Source: Micropterix aruncella
Taxonomy: Eukaryota; Arthropoda; Insecta; Lepidoptera; Micropterigidae
Length of the DNA: 64,000 nucleotides
Reading direction: 5' to 3'
Assembly (NCBI GenBank): GCA_944548615.1
Contig: OX155957.1
Span: forward strand, 24,893,031-24,957,030
The stretch's first letter is position 1. Every line of letters begins with the position of its first letter. Shown piece after piece: positions 10,465 through 21,795 of the stretch. Made by a program: the position numbers and the translations under genes. Under the pieces are notes generated by a model, which worked only from the letters and a program-made list of their open reading frames with translations, was not told the origin of the DNA and did no database searches.

Positions 10465-11000
10465 TGCCTTAAAGCTTTGAGATATTCCAGCTATATTTCC
10501 ACTATGTGATTTCGGGCCTACAAGGCATTTGTGTACAAAATTTTAAGTCTAAAATTCCAATATTCCGAGATTGAAATTTGACTAGTGCGCTGCCTGGTGG
10601 ATCGATTTCAACCACTTTTCAAGTTTTACAGCTCAGTCGGATTAAGCGATTGGGCGCCATCAGTGCAGGATTTACGTATAAGCTTCACAAGCTATAGCTT
10701 AGGGCCGCCACTTTCTTGGGGTCCCCCCAAAAATTGTTCGAGTGAGCAATTGTCATATATACTTAAATATAATGCAGCAATAGCTCAAATAGCTTAGGGC
10801 CTTATCAAGTCTAAGAATCCGGCGCGGGGCGCCACCGTGGAGACACACAGACACACACACACAGACAGACAAACAGAGTTTCATCTGTCTCAGGGGGCAA
10901 GGTTTGGCTAAAATGATTGTTTTCGTCCTCATCTTAGGTCAAAATTTGGTCGTTCACCATACTTTCCCTCTTTGTTGGCTGGTGGGACGGGAAATTAAAA
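10465..11000 (+). repeat. SINE-like CA family, copy 5, with insertion
   Basis: The 5' part (TTTCGGGCCTACAAGGCATT, TTGACTAGTGCGCTGCCTGG) and 3' part (ACACACACACACAGACAGAC, CGTCCTCATCTTAGG, CCATACTTTCCCTCT) are separated by about 170 bp of unrelated sequence (10675-10835). Confidence 0.55.
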
Positions 11001-11239
11001 ATAGTAACACAAAGATAACCATACATGATCAATCATTATTATCTGATTCTCTATTAGAAGAGCATCGCCGAAAATATGAAAAGAACTTACCGCTTAAACA
11101 GCTGTGAGATCGCAGAAATTCATTTTTCAACCGTATTAGGTTATTTCTCAATGCTTCTTCCTCAGGTCCCTCTATAGCAGAGAAAACGGCCGCACCTAAG
11201 AAAAAAATATTAAATTAGCACAATATTTTCATACAAACA

Positions 11240-11867
11240 ATATTTTCTGGCAAACGCCCAACTAGACGCAGTCATGCAACAAAAAGATCTTGGAATAACA
11301 ATTACTGATGATTTCAAATGGGAGAAACACATAATTGCAATTGCTAAACCAACTCTACTCTCTATCTGCTATCTAATAAGGAAGGCTTTCCAACATCTGT
11401 CAATAGAGGTTTTTATCAAGATCTACAAGGCATATGTGAGACCTATTTTTGAGTATGGCTATCAGATCTGGAACCCTTACTTATGCAAAGATGTAGATAT
11501 CCTGGAAAAGGTTCAGCGAAGGGCAACCAAAATGCCAGTGGGCCTGAAGAATAGGAATTATGAAAATCGCTTGAAATTACTTGGAATTACTACACTCAAA
11601 CAAAGAAGACAAAGAGGGGACCTGATTGAGACATATAAAATTCTAACACATTATCCCGATGTACATTGAAGAATATTTACAAATTCAACGTCAACACAAA
11701 TCTTCGAGGTCACAACTAAAAACTCAACCGTACAAAATTTAAATCTAATCCTCTTAAGAACGTTCTGCAAAATAGACTGGTGGACATGTCGAATAAACTA
11801 CCATTTGAATGGTATCAGCAAAAAAGCTGCCTGTCCAGAATAAATAATAATAACAATATTATACGCA
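11240..11867 (+). pseudogene. CR1/Jockey-like LINE reverse transcriptase, C-terminal end
   Basis: From about 11248 to the stop at 11669 the frame encodes the C-terminal thumb region typical of CR1/Jockey-type LINE RTs: KDLGITITDDFKWEKHI, FIKIYKAYVRPIFEYGYQIW, LEKVQRRATKM and RRQRGDLIETYKIL. Upstream catalytic motifs are lost (5' truncation). Likeness continues after the stop in a shifted frame (about 11690-11845: LRGHN, NRLVDMSNKLP), so at least one frameshift is present. The element ends in an (AAT)n-like tail at 11845-11867, as expected of a LINE 3' end. It is directly followed by an RTE fragment in the opposite orientation. Confidence 0.75.
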
Positions 11868-12061
11868 GTCCGTCTGCCGGTTCGTGGTCGCCATTCGAGA
11901 ACCCTTTTCCCCGATGGTTTTTGGTTCTGAAAGCATAAATGGCCTGCCTATTGCCATTTCAAGTTGCTAATTTTACGAGCTTGTCAGTGACCTTGGTTCT
12001 TCTGCGGATTTCCTCGTTTCGGATCGTATCACGCAGTGCAACTTCAAGCATAGCTCTCTCC

Positions 12062-12447
12062 TAACAAGGAACAATAATGCGATCTAGTAACAATAGCTCT
12101 CTCCTAATAATGCGATCTAGTAACAACGATCGAAGAAGAAGTACAAAAACGTCGACTACGATGGTTCGGCCATGTTTGCCGAATGAACGATAATCGCTTG
12201 CCACGTAAACTTATTTGGCGAGACCGTCCGACAGGATGGAGAATTCAGCGATCGGCACCGAAGAAAACCTGGCTAAATAACATCAAAGACTAGGGATGCT
12301 CGAGACGTGGCAAAAAATCGTCAAGAATGGAAGCGAATCGTGTGAATGGAGTACGATATCCAGCGGCACCGACAGCAGCGTATTGGCTGCGAGGGCGACC
12401 CCCTCCCAATCGCCGGCTGCGGAATAAATAATAATAATAATAAAATA
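12062..12447 (+). mobile_element. 5'-truncated LINE nested in the RTE copy
   Basis: A 386-bp insert is flanked by direct repeats ATAGCTCTCTCC at 12050-12061 and 12448-12459, and ends in an (AAT)n tail. A third copy of the repeat lies inside the insert at 12093-12104. Each of the first two is followed by a block ending ATGCGATCTAGTAACAA, which suggests a small tandem duplication at the 5' junction. Confidence 0.8.
12126..12293 (+). pseudogene. C-terminal end of an RTE-like RT
   Basis: 56 codons up to TAG encode EEEVQKRRLRWFGHVCRMND followed by NRLPRKLIW and TWLNNIKD. This is the conserved end of many insect endonuclease-reverse transcriptases (arginine-rich RRLRWFGHVxRM motif). Only the last part of the protein survived 5' truncation, so it encodes no enzyme. 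Confidence 0.7.
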
Positions 12448-12689
12448 ATAGCTCTCTCCATGGTTTGTTGAGCGCCGTTGAGCTTGTATATTTGGCTAAT
12501 AGTTAGCGACCACGTCTCAGTGCCGTATGTCATCACTGACAACACGCACAGATTAAATACTTTCGTCTTGAGGCTCTACGGTCACGAGAAGATATGACGT
12601 AGTTTCCCGAACTCTACCCCGAAACTGTATTCAATGGTATGCTAATATGCGCCCCATACCGATTGTCTTCTATCTTCAAGAGAAACTAG

Positions 12690-12955
12690 AAGCATCATCT
12701 GCGAGGACACAATTTTAAGCTGGCGAAAACACATTTCCACATGATTCTCAGGAAACATTTCCTGACCAACCGGATTGTGGACCAGTGGAACAGTTTACCT
12801 GCTGTAGTGGTTGAAGCGAGTAGTGTCAACATGTTCAAAAATAGACTAGACGGACACCTTAAACAGAAATTATAGTTGTACTCAGTTTCATATTCAGACA
12901 TATCAGCAATTATGCTGCCTGTCTGTAAATGTAATAATAATAATAATACCCAAAA
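12690..12955 (+). pseudogene. CR1-like LINE 3' end
   Basis: The open stretch 12702-12875 encodes RGHNFKLAKTHF, FLTNRIVDQWNSLP and VVEASSVNMFKNRLD, then a stop. This is the usual C-terminal tail of CR1/Jockey-type RTs. A non-coding end with (TAA)n at 12932-12950 follows. The 5' side is truncated. Confidence 0.75.
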
Positions 12956-15640
12956 TACCTTATGTCATATAAAACATAAATTTAAATCAATTGAAATCTC
13001 GAAATATATTAGAAGTAAAATGCCCAGATTGCGTTTAATATTTTTATCACGAATATGTTTACGGAATTGATTTAAAAATATAATATTCGTGCAAATCGTA
13101 TTAATCCTTGACATATCGATAAACTTTAAATTCAGGAAATCAATCCAAATTCCAGTACAATAAAAGAGCATAATATAAAATTTATTTATATACATACAAT
13201 CAACATACAATCAAAAACATACCTACTCACATTTACCTTATTCATGGCCAGATTGCTGAGATTTATTTCAACATTATTTTAGGTCTGAAATAGGATTGCC
13301 ATGTCATATGGTCGCCGAGGGGCAAAATATGTTAATTCCTCATACATATTTATCGAGTCTTAGAGAAAAGGAGCGAAATAAAAACTATTGAAAGGAGCGC
13401 GATATCGATAGACTCGTTGTTGCAACGAGCTGTGCGAGTGCTAATTTACATAAGAATTGCGGGTAGGATGTATATTTAGATAGAAACAGTTTCATGAATA
13501 TGCGTATCAGTTTCATGTATATACGATATGAATATTCTATAACATTTCAAATTAAAAGTTGAATTTGAATTTATAACAACAAGTGTTAAAATTTTAAATT
13601 ATATACAATTTGAATTTAAGAGAAATAAATATACAAATCTATTCCTTTTGTAAGCCTTAAGATATATACTCCATAGTACAAAAAACATCAAGGAGATGCT
13701 GATAAGCCACCCTTTCTATAATCTGGCCGAATTTGAGGGCCATGATTTTTCAAATATCGTGCCCATTTAAATTACTTTAAAAAGTAGAGCCTTATTATCT
13801 GATTATTTTATATGGTCTTATATCTGTACTTTTAGTTTAAAATGCATAACATAGATTTAATTTGATTATTTAACATTTTACTGACAATTTCAATATTACG
13901 ATGAATAATTTTAATACGTATCTTTTCGAATTACCAACTACTTCAAATATCAGGCTTCTATTTTGATTATTTATATTTATAGTTTGACAATCTAGTGGTT
14001 AATTCTTGACTACCTATGTATGTACAGTAAAGAGTAGTAACGAGACTTACTACCTAACCCAATTATTTTGACACGTCCAAGATCGGTCTTTAGTCGTCAA
14101 TTGGACACGATGAAAATGTAATGTACCTGCTTAAGATATTTTATCTTTTCAGTTTTACTTTGATTGTCGGATTATATTGTCGGATCGAGAGTTAATAATA
14201 ATAACTATTAGGGTCGCCTCTCCAATAACAATATCGTATAACCTAGACCTATTTATCAAGAATATTCATGAGTAGGTACTACTACGCTTTCAATTATGAG
14301 CCGTTTCGATGTTCTTAAGCTCGGAATCCTTAACTATGACTAATTACACGAAAATTCTAATGCCAATTATTTATTTAAAATATATTACTTGCAGTGGAGG
14401 CCCATAAAAGATAGTATATTACGTTTTACGGTAAATGGGCTCACCATGTTGGACAGCTGACCTTAGCATATAACGTACGTCAGTAAACAGAGAGGCAATG
14501 AAATCATGACACACATTACACAGTGACATGACACACATTCAAGCAACATATCCCAGTATTTCCCCTCCATATACTGCTATCGAACCCGAACATTCTTAGG
14601 AATATATAGTTTGTATTCACACATCGTATGTACTTTATCGTTTCGGGTATTCTGCGATGGTTTTCGTTTAAACAGTAATTAAAAATACAATGCCAGTATG
14701 TGCTAAGTGCCCTGAGGATATCAGGTAATCAGCCATATTTAATATGATATAATTCAGAAACTGCTCATAATTGAGATCAGTCGTTCTAGTAATAAACGTT
14801 TTATTTAAAGATATATTTCTATTGGTGTACAGGGCAACCTGTTCAACAGTTAACCACCTAAATTTCTAGTCATCATAGCGCCTAAGCATTCATTCAATAT
14901 AATTTTTTTTTTCGCAATGGCTAAGACATAGATTAGTTGACTACATATTTGCATTTAAAAAAAAATATTTACCAATGGTTTTCGAGGAAATTATCTTTTA
15001 AAAAAAAATGGAATGTGGCTAACTGTGTCAATACTATAGTGCACTATTAATCGGAGGGGTAAGCCAAAGTTAACCACATCTATAAAAGTGGTATTTTTAT
15101 TTACTGCCATTTGATCTGCAACGCGTTGGCAATCTTTTGAGTGATGCGATAACAGAGTTGAGCACAATATTCAGTATATTCTTTAAAGGTTTTTTCTTCT
15201 TTTTATGTAAAAATCGCATTAACTTCATAGATTGGCGTTAAGCGTCGGTTGTTTAAGGTGGCACTTCTTAACCCGGCCCATCTAAAATTAAAAATATAAA
15301 TCTATTTTGCAGAACCTTAAAATAATCAAGCTTATTATTATTCATGCGTTGGTATACAATTAATCATGATTAACTGTTGGACATAGCATTTTAGTTAATT
15401 GTAGACCACCCTCCTCCCGAACGTGTTTGGTTAATGTAACTTTTAAATTCGTTCGTTTATTCGTTTTCGTTTATTCGTTACATATACATTCAAACGCAAG
15501 AGCACAAAAGAAATATAATGTACAACCCAGAAAATACCGCTATACGCTTCTAAATTTAGGCATACATCTGTCTGTGCCCAGGCCAAATTGTGCATGAATT
15601 ATATTGTCAAGTTTGTATTCCTAACGTGACAAGTAAAGTG
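12956..15640. other. Intergenic or intronic AT-rich DNA
   Basis: About 2.7 kb without a supported gene, RNA or repeat copy. Frames near 12965-13210 are AT-composition artefacts. Confidence 0.35.
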
Positions 15641-15654
15641 AAACCGAGCCCGCC

Positions 15655-15712
15655 TTGCTAGGCACTCCTGTGATAAGGCGAGCTCACTTCCTGAGGCTTA
15701 TTGGAGTGCCAC
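15655..15712. repeat. Imperfect hairpin
   Basis: GGCACTCCTGTGATAAG and CTTATTGGAGTGCC pair across about 20 bases. It is short and isolated, and the function is unknown. Confidence 0.4.
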
Positions 15713-17270
15713 GGTTGGTCAGGAAAAAAAACAAATTAAATGTTATATACATATATTACCTAATAATTTTAACCGCAGATCATATCAAACATATGCGATA
15801 CCGCCCTTTTGCCGTTCCGACGGCTGCCGTGCGCATTCCTACGAACATCGTGTTTAATATTGTAATATTGCCCAGCATAATGAAAGTAGGCAAATAATTA
15901 CGTATCCGACCCGAAGTCTTCGCAGATTGACGATTTTCAGGGCTTCATTCATAACTGGCGTTATTATATCAAATATGAAAATAATCATGTGGATAGTTTT
16001 TTCCTATAAAAGAAGTTTTCTAAGTATAAATTAACCTAAAAATTATGTAAACATGTACTTTATTTAAATTAAATAATTATTTTTAATACTTTTGTATACC
16101 AGAAATTTTGGAAATAAATATATACACACTCATACAATAATACATACACACTCAAGCACGCTTATTGATATTACAAATTGCGAGTGCACTTCTAAACACT
16201 CACGTTAACGCAATCACTACAAAAATAAAATAAAAATTACATACACTACATACACCAAAAATATGTTAAAACGAGTAGGTACGTAAACTATATCTACAGA
16301 GCTAAAATATTAGGATTCTTGTAATGCAGAAATAAAAGATGTCAAACGAAAAAATATTTAGGTTTTTAATTTTAGTTTTGCCACTAATTTTCAAAAAATC
16401 ACCTATTACGCAGCCGCCATGAACGCGAGCTCGCCGCCAATCGCCGCCAAGATTGCACAGATCAGTAAAGTCCCATTTGTCTAATATAGGCATGGATAAT
16501 TGTGTACCAGTTGCTAACTGTTGAATACGTGACCTTATGATTTATATCTATTGGAAAAGTCGACCCAAAATTCCCGTTCCTTTTTATTATGTTATTTTCT
16601 TAACTTAGTTTTTTTACAGGTTCAAATATTTATTTATAATCATTATAATGTCCTCTTTAGAATAGAATGTAGCAAAGTTAGGCGACATTAAAATAGGATT
16701 ACTGGCAATAGTTTTTGGCATATCATATTTTTTGCTACTAGTTTTTGTCAATGACATTTTAATTGTACATATAGTGCATTTTACTTTAGATTATAGTGAA
16801 TTATAATTGAATTAAAAATATTAAAAATCTAACAGAGTTACTGGAAAAACAAAAAAGGACCTCAACGACGGACGGACTAAACGGCTTTAATGTTCGCGTT
16901 ACAGATTTAGTCTATTATTTTACTGAGATTTGTGTTACCGGTGTCACTGGATTTCTAAATTTAATATATGATTATTGACCTGATCAATTTTTGATATATA
17001 AAATGTTAACAAATTAAGTATTTGGATTTACCTAGTTTGATCCAAAAAGAAAAGAATCATTGTATATCATGTATTTTTTCCACTTTTAATGGACAATATG
17101 TTTTTTACAAGCTTTTATTTACCTTGCGATGTATGTTAGTTAGTAGGTATGTTTGTTTAGGACAAATCTTGCAAGCTGAATTAGAACCACTTCCTCTTTT
17201 CCTATGAAGTTGAAATTGTACATGTTAGTTCAGTTCCGATTAAAATGCATTTTTATCGTGAGCTTGACCT
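15713..17270. other. AT-rich DNA with one CG-rich patch
   Basis: Positions 16400-16460 form a small CG-rich patch inside AT-rich sequence. The minus strand is open for about 80 codons across it (16302-16545, containing LDKWDFTDLCNLGGDWRRAR), and a GTGATT possible donor follows. No homologue was recognised, so it is not called as an exon. Nothing else was found. Confidence 0.25.
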
Positions 17271-17280
17271 GATTCTACAC

Positions 17281-17665
17281 CCAGGATCTGCACCTGACGA
17301 GGATACTCGTCCACGGTTCACAGCACATGTCACACAATTTTGTATACGCATTCAATTATGATAGTCCGTTCTAAATTTCACCATGACAGGGGTGCTGCTC
17401 CCAGGGTTGGCTTCCAACGAGGGGACTCCTCAACGGTAAACAGCAAAGATATGAAATTATGTGTATGCATTCAATTATGACAGCCCGTTCTAAATTTCGC
17501 TACGACAGGGCTGCTGCATCCAGAGTTGGCTTTCAATGAGGAGGCTCCTCAACGATCAATAGCACAAACACGAAATTCGGTAAAGCATTCAATTATGACA
17601 GCCTGTTCTAAGTTCCACTATGACACGGCTGCTGCATCGGGATTGGCTCGAGACAGACCATTTTA
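17281..17665 (+). repeat. Tandem repeat, unit about 119 bp, just over 3 copies
   Basis: Units start near 17281, 17401 and 17520, with a partial one at 17640. Each contains GCATTCAATTATGA, then TCTAA(A/G)TT, a TGACAxGGxTGCTGC word and a CTCCTCAACG word. A lone related monomer occurs at 57500-57600. It is non-coding. Confidence 0.8.
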
Positions 17666-18174
17666 ATAAAGCTTTTTACTATTACTTACTATAAGTCTTT
17701 TTACTATTTACTTATTTGTCATATTTTGAAGCATGCTGTATGGCTTTGAAAATAAATTAGTGTCGCACGTGAGACTTAGCTCACGAACAACATTATTCGC
17801 AAAATAAAACTAAACCCGAATCAAATAAAAAGGGTATTTCGATTAAAGGGTGGACTTAGCCAGTTTTGTTCTGCGGCTTCGTATATAGTCTGTGGGTAAA
17901 TATACGAAACTCGCCTTCTTTACAGTAATTTAAAATTCACCTCAAAAATTACTACTATTCTAAGAAGTAACCGGGTTTCCTTTTCTCTCTCCTTCCTCTC
18001 CCTATTTCCTCTCCTCGGGAATTCTTAGTTTTAAATTGAGTAGTTATTTTGTATTTTATGCAGACAATCTTTATTTTACCAACGCGCGCATGTATTACTG
18101 AACTGTGATTAGGTTAGTTGTAAGATATTGCCTCGTGTTCTTTGCTACGTGTATTTTGTATTCTAATTTTTAAT
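17666..18174. other. Spacer, probably intronic
   Basis: No recognised feature. If the exon at 19549-19723 is real, this minus-strand DNA would lie in its downstream intron. Confidence 0.3.
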
Positions 18175-18187
18175 TGCAAATAATGAG

Positions 18188-19488
18188 AAATCGAAGACTA
18201 TCGCGGTTGTTTGACATTATAAATAGGATAGAAAACGAATTTACCGCGTGAAATTTGTAGGACCCGACGTTTCGGTGACGTTGCAGCCGCCGTTGTCTAG
18301 GGTAAACTGAAGAGCTGTCAGTCCGTTGTTTTGCGGGTAGGCCGCAAACCGCTGCCGCCACTGCGTAGGTTATAACGGTGGTGGGGGGCCGGGCTCGGAG
18401 CGCGGGAATTTTTAAAATCCGTCTTGCACACAACACTCACTGTATCCTGTTTTACGTCTTTGCGTTCGGCGTTCGGCGGCGGGAACATTTTAAGAAGAGG
18501 GTTCCACGTAGAAGAGAGTTTGTAGCCGTCATCTCTATTGAAGTTCGGAGTTCTTCTTATTTCAATGGCTTCCCGGATCATGCGAGGAAAGTAGAATTGT
18601 TCCTTGGATAGAACAATGGGATTTTGAAACTGCATCCAGTGGTTACTTCCGCTATCCAATATATGTTCGCAGATAGCCGATTTTTCTCGCTGAACGTTTT
18701 TAACAGCTTTGATGTGTTCTGTCAGTCGCGTGGCTATGGGCCGTTTCGTTTGTCCAACGTAGGCTAGACCGCAGCTGCATTCGACTTTATACACACCCGG
18801 GGTTTGCAGTGGTATTACATCCTTTACAGGCCTCAAAAATCGAGCTATATTTTGGGTCGGTTTGAAGATCGTTTTTATATCGAATCTGTTTAGCATCTTA
18901 CTTATTCGATCTGTCACGCCCTTGACGTATGGTAAGAATGCTCTTGATCTGCTCGGTTTTTGAGTTTCGTCCGTATTAGATCGTGTGCGTGTCTCGTGAT
19001 ATTTTCCGTATCCATTTTTCCTAAGGACATCATTGACATGTTCCATCTCCTTCGGAAAATGCTCAGTGTCGCATAGATCGCGTGCTCGATTCACGAGCGA
19101 CGTTTGCACTGAACGTAGATGGTAGGGATGATGGTGTGAGCTTGCATGCAAATATCTGTCCGTATGTGTGGGCTTCCGATATACCGTATGTCCGAGAGTA
19201 TTGTCACTTCTCCTCGTCACTTTGACATCCAAAAATGGTAAGGAGCCGTCCTTCTCTACTTCATAGGTGAAACTGATTTTTGGGTGTATGGAGTTTAGAT
19301 GACCCAGGAATCCGGCCCCCCCACCACCGTTATAACCTACGCAGTGGCGGCAGCGGTTTGCGGCCTACCCGCAAAACAACGGACTGACAGCTCTTCAGTT
19401 TACCCTAGACAACGGCGGCTGCAACGTCACCGAAACGTCGGGTCCTACAAATTTCACGCGGTAAATTCGTTTTCTATCCTATTTATAA
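18188..19488 (-). mobile_element. Penelope-like element, copy B, with inverted ends and 13-bp TSD
   Basis: The insertion is bounded by TGCAAATAATGAG at 18175-18187 and 19489-19501. Reading on the minus strand, it starts with an inverted copy of its own tail (19488 down to about 19313). It then switches to the sense element (RT thumb, GIY-YIG) and ends with the tail in sense orientation (18395 down to 18217) plus about 30 extra bases. The two tail copies, roughly 180 bp each, are inverted terminal repeats that would pair into a long stem. This partial pseudo-LTR arrangement is known for Penelope. Confidence 0.85.
18318..19312 (-). pseudogene. Penelope-like polyprotein: RT thumb and GIY-YIG, 5'-truncated
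   Basis: The open frame continues from the inversion junction (about 19312) to the stop at 18318; the ATG at 19232 is internal. The N-terminal portion is the end of a PLE reverse transcriptase: HLNSIHPKISFTYE, GSLPFLDVKV, then the conserved YRKPTHTDRYLHA and SSHHHPYHLRS. A linker leads to LRPVKDVIPLQTPGVYKVEC, the C-x-C pair and the GIY-YIG core (YVGQTKR, RLTEH, REAIEIRR). The end is Pro/Arg-rich. The RT palm with its YxDD motif is missing, so the copy cannot mobilise itself. The surviving frame has no stop. Confidence 0.85.
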
Positions 19489-19509
19489 TGCAAATAATGA
19501 GTTTAATAT

Positions 19510-19528
19510 TATTATTATTATTATTAAA
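19510..19528. repeat. (ATT)n microsatellite
   Basis: About six ATT units between the PLE target site and the splice donor of the exon above. Confidence 0.8.
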
Positions 19529-19548
19529 TGAGGCATTCCAGTACTCAC

Positions 19549-19723
19549 CCAAGATTAGATACAAAACCACTGAGAACATAAGCAGGACCAGTTTGAAAAT
19601 GCTGGTAGTTCTGTAGACTGGTTCATCGATGATGGTGGTGATGTCTCCGCTGGATTTGGAGAACCATCGCTCCGCGAAGAACGGGAAACGCATGCTGGAA
19701 CTTCACTGCTGCAGGCCACAGAC
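19549..19723 (-). CDS. Probable host exon with translation start and one membrane segment
   Basis: On the minus strand a pyrimidine-rich acceptor (TTCTTTAAATTCCAG) ends at 19724. The exon then has about 30 nt of 5' UTR, ATG at 19693-19691, 48 full codons and one base, and a consensus donor GTGAGT at 19548-19543. The peptide starts MRFPFFAERWF, carries SGDITTIIDEPVYR, then a hydrophobic stretch FKLVLLMFSVVLYLIL that would run into Gly across the splice. A cytosolic N-terminus followed by a first helix ending in YLxLG resembles the start of two-pore K+ channel subunits, but this is only a resemblance. Neighbouring exons were not found. PLE copy B sits in the following intron, about 50 bp from the donor. 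Confidence 0.5.
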
Positions 19724-19883
19724 CTGGAATTTAAAGAAGAAGCATTCAGTGTAGTCCATATACGAGTACTATGGGCGGTTGAAATTGTTTATTTATTTAT
19801 TTATTTAATACTTATACAAAGAAAAGTAGTTACATTGTTACCGACGTAAAGAATGTATACATTGTAAAGGACAGCTTTAAATA

Positions 19884-20187
19884 GACGGGCCCGATTGCGT
19901 TTCTTTGTGAACTACAACTAAAATTAGTCCAAGCGAACAAGACAGAGCAATACGTTAGAGCGGAATATGAAACGAACAATCGTCGATAAATACTACCCGT
20001 CGAACTAATACTCGTCCGAATAAATTCGAGCACAATTCGTGCGGTGTAAGATTTGACCTTAGCGGGCAGTTTTAATGCGAAAAAGTGACAACCGGTCATC
20101 TCACATTCCGCTCTAGCGTATTGCCCTGTCTCGTTCACACGGACTAATTTCCGATTTTAGTTCACGAAGAAACGCAATCGAGCCCAC
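19884..20187. mobile_element. 304-bp MITE with long terminal inverted repeats
   Basis: Arms of about 85 bp (19884-19970 and 20102-20187) are reverse complements with scattered mismatches. Outer ends read GACGGGCCCGATTGCG and GTGGGCTCGATTGCG. It is bounded by TA at 19882-19883 and 20188-20189, consistent with a Tc1/mariner-type target. The minus frame across it is a shadow. Confidence 0.7.
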
Positions 20188-20189
20188 TA

Positions 20190-21140
20190 TTTACGTAACA
20201 AATTGGACTATGCACGCCTAACGAGGCTACTCAGGCCTGTATTGAACAATGGATGCAGATGGTGTAAAACAGGAATACTAGTATTAAACTAAAATAATTT
20301 TTAAAAAAAGACGAGAGAAAAAGAAGGAAAAATTAAAGCTAACCCTCCACCGCTTTATATTAACAAATATAAAATATGTTCTTTTCAATTTAAGTAATAA
20401 AATTCACCACACATTATGTGACATAATATATACAATACATAAATAATACAAAATTCACATACATCGATACAAAAACTTTTCTCCCCATACTATAATTCGT
20501 AGCAGTTTATTTTCTAAACGCAGTTCTCCAAATTCTATTAGCCATCTGTTAATTTTAAATTTAACTTATCAATATTTGGTTTTTTTTCAAATTGTCGTAA
20601 ATGCTGTTAAAAAAAATTGGCGCCTTAAAATATATTTGCCTTTGCCCAAAGGTAGTTTTTACTAGGGGCATCAGGTAGTTAGTAGATGCAGCCGCTCTTG
20701 TTGCAAGAGCTTGCTGACCTTTTTCCCAATTCTTTGGGTGTCTTTGTAAGAAAATCAGAAATTGTTTTACAAAACTTGTTTATAATTGTAATCTGCAAAT
20801 ATAACATTCCTGAATAGGCTAAAATACCTCTGCATATTTTTAGAGAGCCGCTGAGATCGTTCGTTTGACGCCTCTCTGCGGCTCTTCAATAAAATTTGAT
20901 CGCTAAAAGCTTGTCAAAGGCTTTCACGTCATGTCCATGTGAATATTCGGATGTATAGATGCTTCTGACAGTTTCATGTATATTTATACGTAGATGTCAG
21001 TTTCAGTTTATGAATTTTGTGTAGAGCGATCAATAAAGTCATTCGCAAATCGATAAGTCTTACATACATTAATATAATTACAATATAATATTTAGACCTG
21101 ATACGCATTGACCAGTTTTATATTGGCCATATGATATAAC
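20190..21140. other. AT-rich spacer
   Basis: No recognised gene or repeat. A mixed-composition patch at 20640-20900 has no coding signature. Confidence 0.3.
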
Positions 21141-21151
21141 AGAGGAGGACA

Positions 21152-21774
21152 ATTTACAACTACAACGGGCGAACCCGTCACCTCGGGAAGTTTTAACGAT
21201 AGTGATCGTTCTATCTCCCGTGAGGTGAGCGTAGATGACTTAAAGACAATATAAATCTACTGTCTAACTAAGCCAACATACCCGACAGAGGCCAAAACCA
21301 GACACCGGGAATGGGATACCTCCTTCCTCCTGACTGGTTACGGCACTGAAGTCGCTTTTGTATTTCAGCGGGAATTCGATAAGAATTTATCGCGGACCTG
21401 GGCTGCCTTTGCCCGTCATACCACTCGGGATCGGGTGGCCGATAGGTCGTTTCATGAATGGCATGACAACGCCTAACATCCACCCCGCTGCTTAGGGGAC
21501 GTTATATTTCTGTAGTCTCCAGACTCTTTCAGCAATTCGTCAGAGTGCACGGCCGATTGGCGTTGCCGAACGGTGCACAAACCGTCCATTAGCGCCGGTA
21601 GGTAATCCCCCAGGAGAAACCGGTCCACCGGCCGTAAGGTCTGAGACGCGAGAATCTTGCCTGAGGTAGCCTTCCACACGAGGAGGCTTCTGAATAGGAG
21701 TTGAATCGTGAGGTGGACCGATCGGAAAACAAAATGGATCTTATGGCCCAAGCTGCACGAAACCGTTCGCTACC
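21152..21774 (+). repeat. Retroposon family R, copy B
   Basis: It starts with the family opening ACAACTACAACGGGCGAACC and ends CCCAAGCTGCACGAAACCGT...CTACC. Flanks share AGGAGGACA at 21143-21151 and 21775-21783, a probable 9-bp TSD. It is more diverged from copy C than copies A and D are. Minus frames over it are shadows. Confidence 0.65.
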
Positions 21775-21795
21775 AGGAGGACAGGACACTTGTAT

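Larger units (their letters stand above)
11870..12660 (-). pseudogene. RTE-type LINE fragment, interrupted
   Basis: Two blocks (11870-12061 and 12448-12660) match the RTE copy at 21796-22498. On the minus strand the second block encodes VMTYGTETWSLT followed by KLNGAQQTMERA, a signature near the C-terminus of RTE endonuclease-reverse transcriptases. The blocks are split by a LINE inserted with a 12-bp TSD. Several stops and frameshifts are present. The element's 3' end faces left. Confidence 0.75.
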
